DNA from: Hippasteria phrygiana
Taxonomy: Eukaryota > Echinodermata > Asteroidea > Valvatida > Goniasteridae
Length of the DNA stretch: 64,000 nucleotides
Assembly: GCA_037893225.1 (NCBI GenBank)
Contig: JAZGUH010000207.1
Location: forward strand, 1,984,001 to 2,048,000
Reading direction: 5' to 3'
Made by a program: the position numbers and the translations under genes. Below, one piece after another: positions 34,776 through 46,010 of the stretch. Within the stretch, counting starts at the first letter, position 1, and each line of letters begins with the position of its first letter. The notes beneath the pieces were generated by a model that was given only the letters and a program-made list of their open reading frames with translations, had not been told where the DNA came from and ran no database searches.

Positions 34776-34985
34776 CAGTAAACAGCCGTTGGCAACTCTA
34801 AGGGGGCGCGCGACATGTTATGTCTAGCCAGTTTGGCTCACTGCCAAGAATGAGTGTGGGAACTCGCTGCAAGCGCGCGCAAACACAGGCATGTCGTTAT
34901 GACGACGGATTCCTCCACCAATGAGCCGATGCTTAAGAGGACCGCCCCAAACATCATGTTGATTGGAATTCGACGGGGCATCTCC
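34776..34985 (+). repeat. Dispersed repeat, copy 2 (~200 bp)
   Basis: Partner of 28351-28545. No terminal inverted repeats or tail seen. Confidence 0.7.
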
Positions 34986-35080
34986 ATAGAAACAGTATTA
35001 CCCATACAACCCAGTACGTGTAGACTCTCAGGCCTACATATTCATGGTTAACTTGCCACATACCAAGAGACTGTCTGTTA

Positions 35081-35347
35081 AGCTCCCCACCCCTCCATCC
35101 GGGCTGCCCCACCGAAGATGTGGTGATTGCCACTTTTGAAGTGACAAAATCCCCACCCCTGGGGCAACATTTTAGTGACAATCCCCTACATACATGGGTT
35201 GGGCACTGGTTTTAACTTCTGATGATTAGGAAACAATGGCAAAATGATTGACCAAAATCCCTACCCTGGGGCTTGAAAAACGTGACCAACCCCCACATAC
35301 AACCTGGGACAGCCCGGGGGAGGGGTGGGGAGCAATTAATAGGCGCC
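35081..35347 (-). mobile_element. GC-rich palindromic MITE (copy 2)
   Basis: Reads AGCTCCCCACCCCTCC to GGAGGGGTGGGGAGC and is followed by AATTAATAGGCGCC. It matches the copy at 24 kb in reverse complement with moderate divergence, so the insertions are old or independent. Confidence 0.78.
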
Positions 35348-36523
35348 TTTATAATAATCTTTTTAAAGGGTATAATTATTGTTAATATTATTATTATTGT
35401 TAATATTAATAATAATATTAACAATAATTATATCCTTTAAAAAGAAATTATTTCAGCTTTAAGAGCAGCATGGCAAAAACACGATCACATGGATAGGCCT
35501 CGTCTGTTGATATTTCCAAAATAGTATTGATTGTGATATCGTTTGAAACGCTTCTAAGGACTACGAACAACAAAATTAATAACAACAATTTGCAGGGATT
35601 TTGTCTTTTACACAAGATACAACAAAATTATACAACATTTAAACAAAAAATCAAAAGCAATCAAACCGAACTAAACATGTAAGTAATCCCTTATCAAATT
35701 GGTCCTAAGATGAAACATCTTGAAGTTATTAATACAATCCTCGTGAGGGCTGTCCATTGTTGATCGCGCGCTTGCGATCCTGAATAATATTTCCACCAAT
35801 GTTTCACGCAGTCGATTCGTAATTTCGATTTGAAAAATCAAGTACCGTCTGATCCTATAGGGGCGTGGCTAGGCCTAAATATACATACACGATGACTACA
35901 TTTCACAGAAGGCTTACACTCACTAGGCCTACAGCTTTTAAGAACCATGCAATATTCGATAGTAGGGTCTAAAACGTTAATTTTCTCGCTATCAGGTAAT
36001 TCATTGGTTTTCCTTCCTCCATGTTCGTACCATCCTCCAAGTTCTTGCTTAGGTGGGTTCATGAATAAATGTATTTATTATTATAAATAAATTGGGATCA
36101 AATACAAATCTTTATCGACCGTTAATGTCAAAAGGAAAGAAAGAAATGGTCTCCAAGTTAAGAAAAACAACTTCCGATGTTTTAAAACAAACTGACGTGG
36201 ATTTGAATAAACGACAATAAACTCGATAAGGCTGCCAGGAACGCAGTTGTTGGCGCTTGCTCATGGTTTTGTCAATAAACAAAATGCTGCCGACACAAAA
36301 ATACCCACTGCAGATTTCCCGGATCAGAGCGCCGGGGAAAAGGTACGCGTCCTCCGCGTATAGTGTACTCCGCTGACTCTGCGGACGTACAAAATTAGCA
36401 TGACAAAGGTGCGTTGTTATACGATGCAAATGACCCTGCTGGTCTTGCAGGTGGCTGGTAACTAAGGACAAACATTTTGCTCGCGAACCTCGCAGACTCA
36501 GCGAACGGTCATTATTGCAAAGG

Positions 36524-37076
36524 CCCCTTAAAACCCGCACCCTTGAAACCCGCACCCTTGAAACCCGCACCCTTGAAACCCGCACCCTTGAAACCCGCAC
36601 CCTTGAAACCCGCACCTTTAAAACCCGCACCCTTGAAACCCCCTTAAAACCCGCACCCTTGAAACCCGCACCCTTGAAACCCGCACCCTTGAAACCCGCA
36701 CCCTTGAAACCCGCACCCTTGAAACCCGCACCCTTGAAACCCGCACCCTTGAAACCCGCACCCTTGAAACCCGCACCCTTGAAACCCGCACCCTTGAAAC
36801 CCGCACCCTTGAAACCCGCACCCTTGAAACCCGCACCCTTGAAACCCGCACCCTTGAAACCCGCACCCTTGAAACCCGCACCCTTGAAACCCGCACCCTT
36901 GAAACCCGCACCCTTGAAACCCGCACCCTTGAAACCCGCACCCTTGAAACCCGCACCCTTGAATCCCGCACCCTTGAAACCCGCACCCTTGAAACCCGCA
37001 CCCTTGAAACCCGCACCCTTGAAACCCGCACCCTTGAAACCCGCACCCTTGAAACCCGCACCCTTGAAACCCGCAC
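36524..37076 (+). repeat. 15-bp minisatellite array 1 (~37 copies)
   Basis: Unit GAAACCCGCACCCTT. The 15-bp period keeps three frames per strand open indefinitely (LKPAP or VSRVR-type peptides). It is followed by a spacer that recurs after arrays 2 and 3. Confidence 0.97.
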
Positions 37077-37636
37077 TCTAACTCGAACCCTAACCCTAAC
37101 ACTTGCACTCAAACCATTAACTCTAACAACTAATTTGAACACCCCTAACTATAGCTTACTCTATTTTTCCATCAACTCCAGGAGAGATCAACCTCCGGCT
37201 CCTGGCTGTTCAAGACCTCGAGGCTATACAAGATTATCCTGGACAGAACTGAAAGGTCTAGTGAGATAGAGAGCATATGAAATCATGCTGTAGGATGCGG
37301 GCTTAGATCAGCACAACAGACCTATGGTGTTTTGTAGGCGAGTAAGTCTAACACTCTCTCTATCTATCTCTGTCTCTCTATCTCTTACTCTCACATTCTA
37401 ACCCGAACACAAGCACTCTCACTCTCAGGGCCATGACACACAGGACAATTTTCAGGCAATCGGGTCCAACCAAATTCCACATAGAAAAACATGGAATTTT
37501 GTATTTTCACGAAATTGTCTTAGGAAGAAAAATGTCTTTATTGCAGTTGAAGAATTTCTTTTCGGCTGCAGCGCTGTTACTTGCCCACAAATTGCTTGTT
37601 AAAATTGCATTGTGTAACAAGGCCCTAACTCTAGCA
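37077..37636 (+). repeat. Compound-repeat spacer, copy 1 (complete, ~560 bp)
   Basis: Starts with CTCTAACTCGAACCCTAACC, then TTTTTCCATCAACTCCAGG, CTCCGGCTCCTGGCTGTTCA, CTCTCTATCTATCTCTGTC and ends ATTGTGTAACAAGGCCCTAA before the next array. It is the uninterrupted reference for the split copy at 38061-38331 plus 42194-42447. Confidence 0.9.
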
Positions 37637-38060
37637 CTCTTAAAACCCGCACTCTTAAAACCCGCACTCTCAAAACCCGCACCCTGAAAACCCGCACCCT
37701 CGAAACCCGCACCCTCGAAACCCGCACCCTCGAAACCCGCACCCTCGAAACCCGCACCCTCGAAACCCGCACCCTCGAAACCCGCACCCTCGAAACCCGC
37801 ACCCTCGAAACCCGCACCCTCGAAACCCGCACCCTCGAAACCCGCACCCTCGAAACCCGCACCCTCGAAACCCGCACCCTCGAAACCCGCACCCTCGAAA
37901 CCCGAACCCTAACCCTAACACTTGCACTCTAACTCGAACCCTAACCCTAACACTTGCACTCTAACTCGAACCCTAACCCTAACACTTGCACTCTAACTCG
38001 AACCCTAACCCTAACACTTGCACTCTAACTCGAACCCTAACCCTAACCCTAACACTTGCA
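37637..38060 (+). repeat. 15-bp minisatellite array 2 plus CCCTAA-rich block
   Basis: About 18 units of CGAAACCCGCACCCT (37637-37905), followed by about five 31-32-bp units of AACCCTAACCCTAACACTTG with CACTCTAACTCG. The CCCTAACCCTAA words match the animal telomere repeat but never exceed three in a row. Confidence 0.93.
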
Positions 38061-38331
38061 CTCAAACCCTTAACTCTAACAACTAATTTGAACACCCCTT
38101 ACTCTATTTTTCCATCAACTCCAGGAGAGATCAACCTCCGGCTCCTGGCTGTTCAAGCTCCTCGAGGCTATACAAGATTATCCTGGACAGAACTGAAAGG
38201 CCTAGTGAGATAGAGAGCATATGAAATCATGCTGTAGGATGCAGGCTTAGATCAGCACAACAGACCTATGGTGTTTTGTAGTCGAGTAAGTCTAACACTC
38301 TCTCTATCTATCTCTGTCTCTCTATCTCTTA
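38061..38331 (+). repeat. Compound-repeat spacer, copy 2, left part (interrupted)
   Basis: Matches the first half of 37077-37636 up to CTCTATCTCTTA, where the Harbinger-like element begins. The rest resumes at 42191. Confidence 0.9.
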
Positions 38332-38920
38332 GGGACCATGGATTAATGCCAATGTGCGTGCGCACGCGTGCAACCCCGTGCACTTGCGTGCCTTTGCGTG
38401 CAAGCTCAAACGAGGGAGATTTTGGCACGCATTTGCACGCATCGGCACGGACTTGCACGCAGTGGCACGCAGTGGCCCACAAACGAACTCATTTGCAACC
38501 AGCCCGAGTGTACAATAGAGATCGTCTCTGGCGGCACCTTTTATGTCCCGGGTAATCTGCTAATCCGGATTAGTGTGCAATTAGACCTAATCTTTCTTTC
38601 TGCACAAATTTCCAAGCAATGGCAGTCACTGATTGCATGTTGGTAATCAAACAAGGATTACAAGTAGAGGGTCTACGCGATTTCTCATAACTATTAAGGG
38701 TTTTCTGTCTAATTTGCAATACAGTTTCTGGGACTTGTTTCCGTAAAAAAAATGCCTTCAAACTACAAATCTGAGACAAAACATACAAGAATTTAATTTG
38801 AAAAAGTCCTGCATGAAAATTAAACTTGGGTCCTCTGAGTTTCGACCGCACCCATCTGCAGAGCTTTTTGGCACAATCCTGATAAAATTATTCTTTTGAC
38901 CGCTGCGTACGTGTACATAG

Positions 38921-39045
38921 AGGCCCTGTCCGAATTACTTGGCTACGGCTGGATGTTACACACATGTCTATGGTAGCGGCTGCAGCCACTTCCCATAGAC
39001 TCGTGTGTAATGTCAAGCCGCAGCCAAGTAATTCGGACAGGGCCT
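38921..39045 (+). mobile_element. Hairpin MITE, TIR AGGCCCTGTCCGAATTACTT
   Basis: 125 bp. Starts AGGCCCTGTCCGAATTACTT and ends AAGTAATTCGGACAGGGCCT. Internal pairs are CACACATG and TCGTGTGTA. Nested in the Harbinger-like element. Confidence 0.88.
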
Positions 39046-39289
39046 GACTTATTGTTAAAATGATAGTGACGTCATCATCACGTAGCGCCCTCTGTTGTTA
39101 TCCCTAAAACATGCATACAATTGCGCAAACAAAGGGGAAGCGGATGTGTTTTATTTCTCGATGGTTAAATCGATATCGGCACCAATGATGCGACACCGTA
39201 TAATCTACTGGTACATGTACTTGTATGACGATCGACGTTGATGGATATGATCCCCCGTTTTAAAACGCTAGTGAAGGCAACAATTTCTT

Positions 39290-41050
39290 GTCGACCACTG
39301 GTCGTTTTTTGCCTGGTACCCAACATGTGTTTCGTGTACAGGTTGTTATGGAAAATCGACTAGTGGTTGACAAATAGTCGCCGCTCGAACTTGCTCATTC
39401 ATGTAAATATTTCTTTATATGTACAAATTTCTTATGTAAAAGTTGCAGTGGGTGCCGCCATCTTGAAATGCGTCCCCATTCCGTTATTCCCAACCGCCAT
39501 GTTATAACTTTTTTTAATGAACTCACAATCAAGAAATTGTTTTTGTGTATTTCCTCAATAGCAAAGAAATTCTGAAATTCTGCAAGATTAATTAAATGAA
39601 GGTTGAAATCTTGACTCTTCCAATCGAATGGATGGTAAACATGAAGCACGTTCGAGCAGCGACCTTTTGTCGACCACTGGTCGTTTTTTGCCTGGTACCC
39701 AACATGTGTTTCGTGTACAGGTTGTTATGGAAAATCGACTAGTGGTTGACAAATAGTCGCCGCTCGAACTTTTTCATTCATGTAAATATTTCTTATGTAC
39801 AAATTTCTTCTGTAAAAGTTGCAGTGGGTGCAGCCATCTCGTTATTCCCAACGGCCATGTTATAACTTTTTTAATGAACTCATAATCAAGAAATCGTTTT
39901 TGTGTATTTCCTCATAAAGGAAAGAAATTATGAAATAATTCAAGAATAAAGGTTGAAATCATGACTCTATAAAGGAAAGGTGAACATATATATCTTCATC
40001 ATGTAAAAGTTGTTTCAGTGGGGCCACCATCTTTAATTACGTCGCCATTTCGTAATAGTAAAATAATATGTAAGAGCTTTTTTGATCTCACGATCAAGAA
40101 ATGATTTTTGTGTATTTTCTCAATAAAGCAAAGATATTACTTTTAAAAAATGTGACCCGCTCTGGAAAAAGGTATATTATGTTGCAAAATATGAGAAATT
40201 AGTTTTATGTATGTTTGGAAAGCCTGCAATGTAAGCTTTCGTTTGGTACATGATAGAGCTCCAAAGCCCTTTCAGTTCTGGAGATATCACATTTTTGCAT
40301 ATGAATTAGTTCTATGGAGTTCAAATTGCACAACAGAGAAAACAGGCTTTGAAATAGGTAGTTCTAATACAATGCAATGGAACAATGCACTCTAAAAAGG
40401 TTATTTTTTCACTTTATTCACTGAAATCAACATTGTTGTGCACCAAACCTGAAACTTTAGATATTTAAGATATCATGAAAGACAAAAAACAAAAAAGAAT
40501 GTTGATGAAAAATTTCACCCTCCTGGGTTGAAAGGGCCATTACACGTAAATGCATACCGCGACTTATATCACCTTTTTCTGGAGCGGGTCACAAATAATG
40601 CAAGATTGAATTGAGTTTAAATTCTTGACTCTTCAAACCCATCATGGAAAGGTGAACATGTAGGTGCGGGTCCTTGATGCATAAAAGTTGTTTCAGTTGG
40701 CTCCGCCATCTTGAATTTCTCTAGTTTCATAGTTTATGAAATACTGCAAGATTAGTTGAAATCCTGACTCTTTAAATCGAATGGATGGAAAGGTAAACAT
40801 GCATGTACATGTAGGTCCCAATATCTTTATCATGTAAAAATTGCAGTGGGCGCCGCCATCTTGAATTGCGTCCCCATTTCATAATTCATTTCGTAATCTA
40901 TAGGTCCACATGTCTTTATCATGTAAATAGATATATCATGGAGGAAGAATGTTTTCTTCCTCCATGGTTGTATTAATGGCGCCGCCTTCTTGAATTGTGC
41001 TTTCATGTCGTAATTCGTAAGCACGCCCTGTTAGATTTATTTTAAATGAT
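39290..41050 (+). repeat. Degenerate ~370-bp tandem repeats
   Basis: TGTCGACCACTGGTCGTTTT through TTGACAAATAGTCGCCGCTC is near-identical at 39290-39390 and 39667-39765. Downstream blocks with TTGCAGTGGGYGCCGCCATC, ATAATCAAGAAATCG and TGTATTTCCTCA recur, increasingly decayed, to about 41050. A MITE (40151-40593) interrupts them. Confidence 0.78.
40151..40593 (+). mobile_element. MITE, TIR TGTGACCCGCTCTGG, 443 bp
   Basis: Starts TGTGACCCGCTCTGGAAAAA and ends TTTTTCTGGAGCGGGTCACA. AT-rich interior without coding motif. Confidence 0.85.
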
Positions 41051-41278
41051 CTCATAATCAAGAAATCGTGCAACAAGACAGAGTCGCGCAATCGCCAAAT
41101 TTGAACTGACATCGATATCTCTGTTTTTCCTAAAAAAAAAACATTCTCTGAAAAAGCGCTGTATACATGTATAAACGCTGATGATGGGTTATGTGTGAAA
41201 AATGAAGAGATCATTTATATTGCAAATGTATCAGAAAAGAATAACAAACTTCGAATCAATTAGTCTAAGCTGCCCTAA

Positions 41279-41396
41279 AGCCCGGTTCATAAAGCGAATT
41301 TCATGACGTCAACAATTAAAGCTTTATTGTGACGTTCTCCGTTACCATAACGAATATGCTTCGCATACGCATTCGCATGAAGAATGAACCGGGCTT
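41279..41396 (+). mobile_element. Palindromic MITE (diverged third copy)
   Basis: AGCCCGGTTCATAAAGCGAA to GCATGAAGAATGAACCGGGC then TT. Shorter relative of 17143-17315 with the same ends. Confidence 0.75.
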
Positions 41397-42193
41397 AAAT
41401 TGCCTTGCGCGTAAAAGGTAAACTTCAATCACGCAGCGAAAACACTCTACTTGACAGCATGTATCCCCGACGCAAAAAAATCCATATTTAAAAAAAAAGT
41501 ATTGAAAAATCTCTAAAATTGGGCTGTTGTATTGAGTGATGACGAAGCACAGCAGTTTTTTTGTGTACTTTAATAATAATGTACATCTTTGTATACTTTC
41601 TTCAAAACGTACTTTTTTCTATCAGAAAAGATCGAAATTGCGGAAAAAAATGATGCCGTCACGCCCTGTTGTTTCAATGAAAATCACGGAAACTTAAAAT
41701 AAATCAGAAATCCACATGTATATGTATAGGCCGTACATGTAGGCCCTACTTTACAAATCTAAGCCCCGCTAGAATTGTATCGTCATGACTTTAGAAAAGC
41801 CTTTGAATTGCTGTTTATGTACATGTATAGTCTGACCAAAGCCACCAAAAGATGAGTCATCAGTCCACCATTGTGGCCCAGGAGCCCTTTGTGGAGACTC
41901 TAGCCTTTTATGACACCTCTCCATCTGGTATAATCCGTCCTTCCTGGCCGGCCAGCAGGCCGGCCTGTGTTCTTTGTTATCGTTAATCCCAGATCAATAA
42001 AAGAGCCCAAACGGTTGAAAATTGCCTATGTTCACTGGAACGCATCGGCACGCATCAGCACGCATCAGCACGCACTGGCACGCAATGGCACGCAGGGGGC
42101 CCGTGCCTTTGCGTGCAATTGCGTGCGGACCCGTCCGCACGCGTGCGCACGCACGCGCACGCACGCAAATTGGCATTAATCCATGGTCCCTTA

Positions 42194-42447
42194 CTCTCAC
42201 ATTCTAACCCGAACACAAGCACTCTCACTCTAAGGGCCATGACACACAGGACAATTTTCAGGCAATCGGGTCCAACCAAATTCCACATAGAAAAACATGG
42301 AATTTTGTATTTTCACCAAATTGTCTTAAGAAGAAAAATGTCTTTATTGCAGTTGAAGAATTTCTTTTCGGCTGCAGCGCTGTTACTTGCCCACAAATTG
42401 CTTGTTAAAATTGCATTGTGTAACAAGGCCCTAACTCTAGCACTCTT
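42194..42447 (+). repeat. Compound-repeat spacer, copy 2, right part
   Basis: Continues 38061-38331 after the insertion (ACTCTCACATTCTAACCCG) and runs into array 3. Confidence 0.9.
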
Positions 42448-43080
42448 AAAACCCGCACTCTTAAAACCCGCACCCTGAAAACCCGCACCCTCGAAACCCG
42501 CACCTCGAAACCCGCACCCTCGAAACCCGCACCCTCGAAACCCGCACCCTCGAAACCCGCACCCTCGAAAACCGCACCCTCGAAACCCGCACCCTCGAAA
42601 CCCGCACCCTCGAAACCCGCACCCTCGAAACCCCCACCCTCGAAACCCCCACCCTCGAAACCCCCACCCTCGAAACCCGCACTCTAACTCGAACCCTAAC
42701 CCTAACACTTGCACTTAAACCATTAACTCTAACAACTAATTTGAACACCCCTAACTCGCTTACTCTATTTTTCCATCAACTCCAGGAGAGATCAACCTCC
42801 GGCTCCTGGCTGTTCAAGACCTCGAGTCCATACAAGATTATCCTGGACAGAACTGAAAGGCCTAGTGAGATAGAGAGCATATGAAATCATGCTGTAGGAT
42901 GCGGGCTTAGATCAGCACAACAGACCTATGGTGTTTTGTAGACGAGTAAGTCTAACACTCTCTCTATCTATCTCTGTCTCTCTATCTCTTACTCTCACAT
43001 TCTAACCCGAACACAAGCACTCCCACTCTAAGGGCCATGTCACACAGGACAATTTTCAGGCAATCGGGTCCAACCAAATT
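42448..43080 (+). repeat. 15-bp array 3 with truncated spacer copy 3
   Basis: About 15 units, some with variants CGAAACCCCCACCCT (42448-42683), then the spacer (42684-43080), which stops within GTCCAACCAAATTC. After that point the sequence becomes unique. Confidence 0.9.
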
Positions 43081-44572
43081 CTATGGAATGTGAAAATAGT
43101 TATGAAAATAATTAATTTAAAGGTCAATTAAATTCTAATCAATCAGTGAAACAAAAGATAAGTTTCAATATTCAATCAAAAGCAAAACAAATATTTAGGA
43201 AAATAAAATGCAAAATTGTCAAATCAGAATGAATCTAATTCGCAGATCAACTTCAAGATCAACAATTGTCAAACATTGGTCAACATGCCATATCACTCGT
43301 CTGTAAATATCAAAATATTACTTCTGATTTACAGTAACTGGAAAATCAATACCAAATGCAATCTTATTACAAATTGGGCAAGTAGAACATCAAAAATGAG
43401 CTAACTACAGCAAAAAAACTACTCACATTCAAAAACAATTTGGCAAATTTCAACCAATCCCAATTCCAGTGTTACTGTCAACAATCAAGTTGTGGCATTG
43501 GGTCACTCTTATTAAGCAACAATGTAAATTAACGCAGTAATCACAAAAATGCCACTTTGTACAGAAAGGTAAATTCAATCGGTGAGAAAACAGTTTTGCT
43601 GAGAGGGGGAGTGAAAACGATATTTTTCTTGCCGTAAACGAAAATCTAGTTTTTGGCCCAATCTATAAACCTCTATATATAAACGTCAATCACTGTGAAT
43701 TCTAAATGGGGTGGGATTAACTTTGCTTCATGTGCCAGGAAAGCTGGACAATTTAAACAATGCAACAATAGGGGTACCAGCAGTGGAATTTAAGTGTTGT
43801 TTTATAAATCAATTACTTCCGACCATTAGCCTCTTGTTTCTTGAGTGGGTGCTTGACTTGGCGGCTGTCCGTTCACGGGTGCTCTTCGGTAGTCTTGCGG
43901 TCTTCGAGTTGACTCTTGACGTGACAAGTATCAGCAACTTGTTCTTCTCGGCAGGTTCTGCGCAGTAACTGACCGGGCCGAACAAAGGACGTATAGTGTC
44001 AATGATCGACTGACAGTTCGCGATGAATGAACAGTTCGCGTTAGTCGAATGCAATCGTCAAGGTAAACAAACTATCGGCCACACAGTTCAGTTCTCTAAT
44101 TTTTGAGTGGTGAAACAACAGCAGGATCTCCCACGGGGCGCAACAGCTAGGATTCGTCTACTAACGGGATGTTCAGCCGCTACTGGCAGGCGATCCTTGA
44201 TCGCTAGCTGCTGCAACGGGTGCGGTAGGATCGGCGGTAGCTGCAACGGACAAGATCGGAGTGGAACGGGTAGATCTTCGGTAGCTGGAACGACATGCTG
44301 TATGAGCTGCCACATCTATGGTGACGATGTTCGGATGCTGGAGCCTGGATCCGACCCCACCAAGGCTGGTTGGCTGACCGCGGTGTTACCGATGCTGCAC
44401 GGACGACGGTCTTCAGTTGCTAGATCGGGCACCCCCAAAGCTGGCTGGCCGCGGTGTTATGATTCCAAATACCCGGATCTTCCACCAAATGTGACACCAT
44501 GGATCGGCGTCGAAAATAGGGAGACTTGGAATAAGGCCAGTGTTACGTTGACATAGACTGCGATTCTTTATT
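43081..44572. other. No recognised gene
   Basis: AT-rich to 43700, then GC-rich (43900-44500) with an open frame at 44107-44556 that has no domain and low-complexity Gly/Ser/Cys content. I do not call it coding. Confidence 0.5.
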
Positions 44573-44628
44573 CTGTGAGAGAGTGAAACAGGATGACGTT
44601 AGTCGGGTGAATCACAGTGTTTGAATGT
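44573..44628 (+). repeat. 56-bp exact direct repeat (partner 44991-45046)
   Basis: CTGTGAGAGAGTGAAACAGG to CACAGTGTTTGAATGT is exactly duplicated 418 bp downstream, just before the Polinton-like region. Confidence 0.92.
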
Positions 44629-44990
44629 CGTTAACAATTATTTAAGTAAACAGTTAAAAATCCAAACTAAATGTACATGTAAAGATAAAATTAACTTTCT
44701 ACTGATTTATCCGATCAAATAAATGCAACCTCAATGTAAATAATAAGACATGGCTAAATCAATGAATGAACTATAATAATTTAACAATATGGCGATTCGC
44801 GCCAAACGATCAGCGTGGGCTGCCATCTTTCAGCCAAACTATTATTCCAAAACATACAGTAAATGCCACAAACGTTTCATATAAATGCAAGATAGTGAAA
44901 TGTACAAAGGTAAGTTGATAATAAAAGTAGGAATGAAAATCAATGAAAATAGTTATAAAGATAAGAAATAAATTAAGCAAAATATATTAT

Positions 44991-45046
44991 CTGTGAGAGA
45001 GTGAAACAGGATGACGTTAGTCGGGTGAATCACAGTGTTTGAATGT
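44991..45046 (+). repeat. 56-bp exact direct repeat, second copy
   Basis: Followed by GGCGCGGAAGG. It lies ~60 bp before the first recognisable Polinton-like coding remnant, so the duplication may mark the left junction of the element. Confidence 0.92.
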
Positions 45047-45117
45047 GGCGCGGAAGGAACTAGTTGAACTATTTTACGGTAAGTGGCGGAGTGATATTTA
45101 TTACGTAGTCCTGTTTA

Positions 45118-45354
45118 AAGGAACTAATACAGGTTAAAGGAACTAATGAAAATTAAAAGGGGGGTATATTCTAACCCGTCACAAATGCATCGCAAAATAA
45201 GAAACTTAAGCGGTATAAAAAACATCTGAGAACACTGTCCAACAAAAAAACGGGTATACAAAAGAAGAAGAAGGCCTTAAGTCAGAAGGGTGGTTTTTGA
45301 GGGGCTTTACTCACTCCTGTGTTGAGCGCTCTGAGAGGTCTCTTGTTTAAGTAA
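45118..45354 (+). pseudogene. Remnant of small basic virion-associated protein
   Basis: The frame ending at TAA 45352-45354 reads NASQNKKLKRYKKHLRTLSN, then KKTGIQKKKKALSQKGGF, then after an in-frame TGA (about 45298) a hydrophobic Gly/Leu tail GALLTPVLSALRGLLFK. A basic middle followed by a GGFLxALL-type hydrophobic C-terminus is typical of a short protein found beside the capsid genes in this element class. Two further stops lie upstream (near 45155 and 45172), where weaker similarity fades. It is clearly decayed. Its end is 6 bp before the next start. Confidence 0.6.
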
Positions 45355-45359
45355 ACATC

Positions 45360-45827
45360 ATGCAGCACACTAAAAAGATGGTCCTTGTTCCCCAAGAAAC
45401 CCTGACCAAGTTACAATCTGCCCGGAGGATCGAGCAAACACCGACGACTCGTGTCGTCCACGGGTTAGATGTTGACATGAAACAGTTGATGGACAGACAG
45501 GATATCACTGATGAAGAAAAAATAAAACTTTACCATCAGACCTTGCATCGATACATGATGCTCAATAAGACGAGGACAGCCCCCCTGACTATGACCCTAG
45601 AGAATAAGGACGACTAACCACCGAAATTGGAGAGGGAACGACCTACTATCGATTCCAAACCACCTGTTTTAGAGCCCGTATATCCCTCCCACGTAAAGGT
45701 AAATCTGAGGGAGGAGCCTGGCCAGGAGGAAAGTTACGGTGTGCAGAATTTGTTTGCTGAGGCCTCACATCTTAAAGGTACCCCCACCAGTACACCAAAA
45801 AGAAAGAAACAAAGAAGGATCGTTTAG
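45360..45827 (+). pseudogene. Polinton-like accessory protein, interrupted by one stop
   Basis: ATG at 45360 opens 85 codons (MQHTKKMVLVPQETL, VVHGLDVDMKQLMDRQDITD, YHQTLHRYMMLNKTRT) to a TAA at 45615. The same frame continues without further stops for 70 codons (PPKLERERPTIDSK to TSTPKRKKQRRIV) and ends at 45827. The downstream part has a basic, nuclear-localisation-like C-terminus. Because both halves share one frame with no gap, I read this as one gene with a nonsense change, though two separate small proteins are possible. The first half is a helical motif that I have seen next to integrase genes of this element class; the function is unknown. Confidence 0.55.
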
Positions 45828-46010
45828 AAGCCTAAATAGACTCCTTATTAACCCTTGCAATACGCTAATTCGCTCATTCCAATCAAACCCTCGCCATGGA
45901 GTGTTGTCCTCCCAAACCAGACTGTGCATTGAAACACATGTTTAAAAAGATCCATTGTGTGTTGGTCTGTTGCCGGAGTACTTTGATCATTGAAGATTCA
46001 GAATTTACGG

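Larger units (their letters stand above)
33625..36523. other. Mixed non-coding region
   Basis: Apart from the dispersed repeat (34776-34985) and MITE (35081-35347), I see a TTATT-rich stretch (35350-35450) containing an AT-rich inverted repeat, and no conserved protein motif in any frame. Confidence 0.5.
38332..42190 (+). mobile_element. PIF/Harbinger-like non-autonomous element, 3.86 kb, TTA target duplication
   Basis: Left end GGGACCATGGATTAATGCC and right end GGCATTAATCCATGGTCCC are exact inverted repeats. TTA flanks both ends (38329-38331 and 42191-42193), and two uninterrupted paralogous sites (37384 and 42987 regions, CTCTTACTCTC) show the empty state. A 3-bp TTA duplication is characteristic of PIF/Harbinger. 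Subterminal zones (38350-38480 and 42035-42170) are packed with GCACGCA/TGCGTGC words, plausible transposase binding sites. The interior is filled with other repeats and has no transposase frame. Confidence 0.85.

Noticed and set aside
36515..37142. Open frames of up to 188 codons on both strands across the 15-bp array
   Set aside because: A 15-bp period without stops keeps every frame open; peptides are perfect 5-residue repeats and start or stop in the flanks by chance.
44107..44556. 149-codon open frame before the Polinton-like element
   Set aside because: Low-complexity Gly/Ser/Cys/Arg composition from GC-rich DNA, no domain, no start context, antisense frames also open.
44494..45183. 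A solo LTR running from TGTGACACC to CCCGTCACA
   Set aside because: The right 'end' falls inside a decayed coding remnant (NASQNKKLKRYKKH frame), there is no target duplication and no polypurine or primer site.
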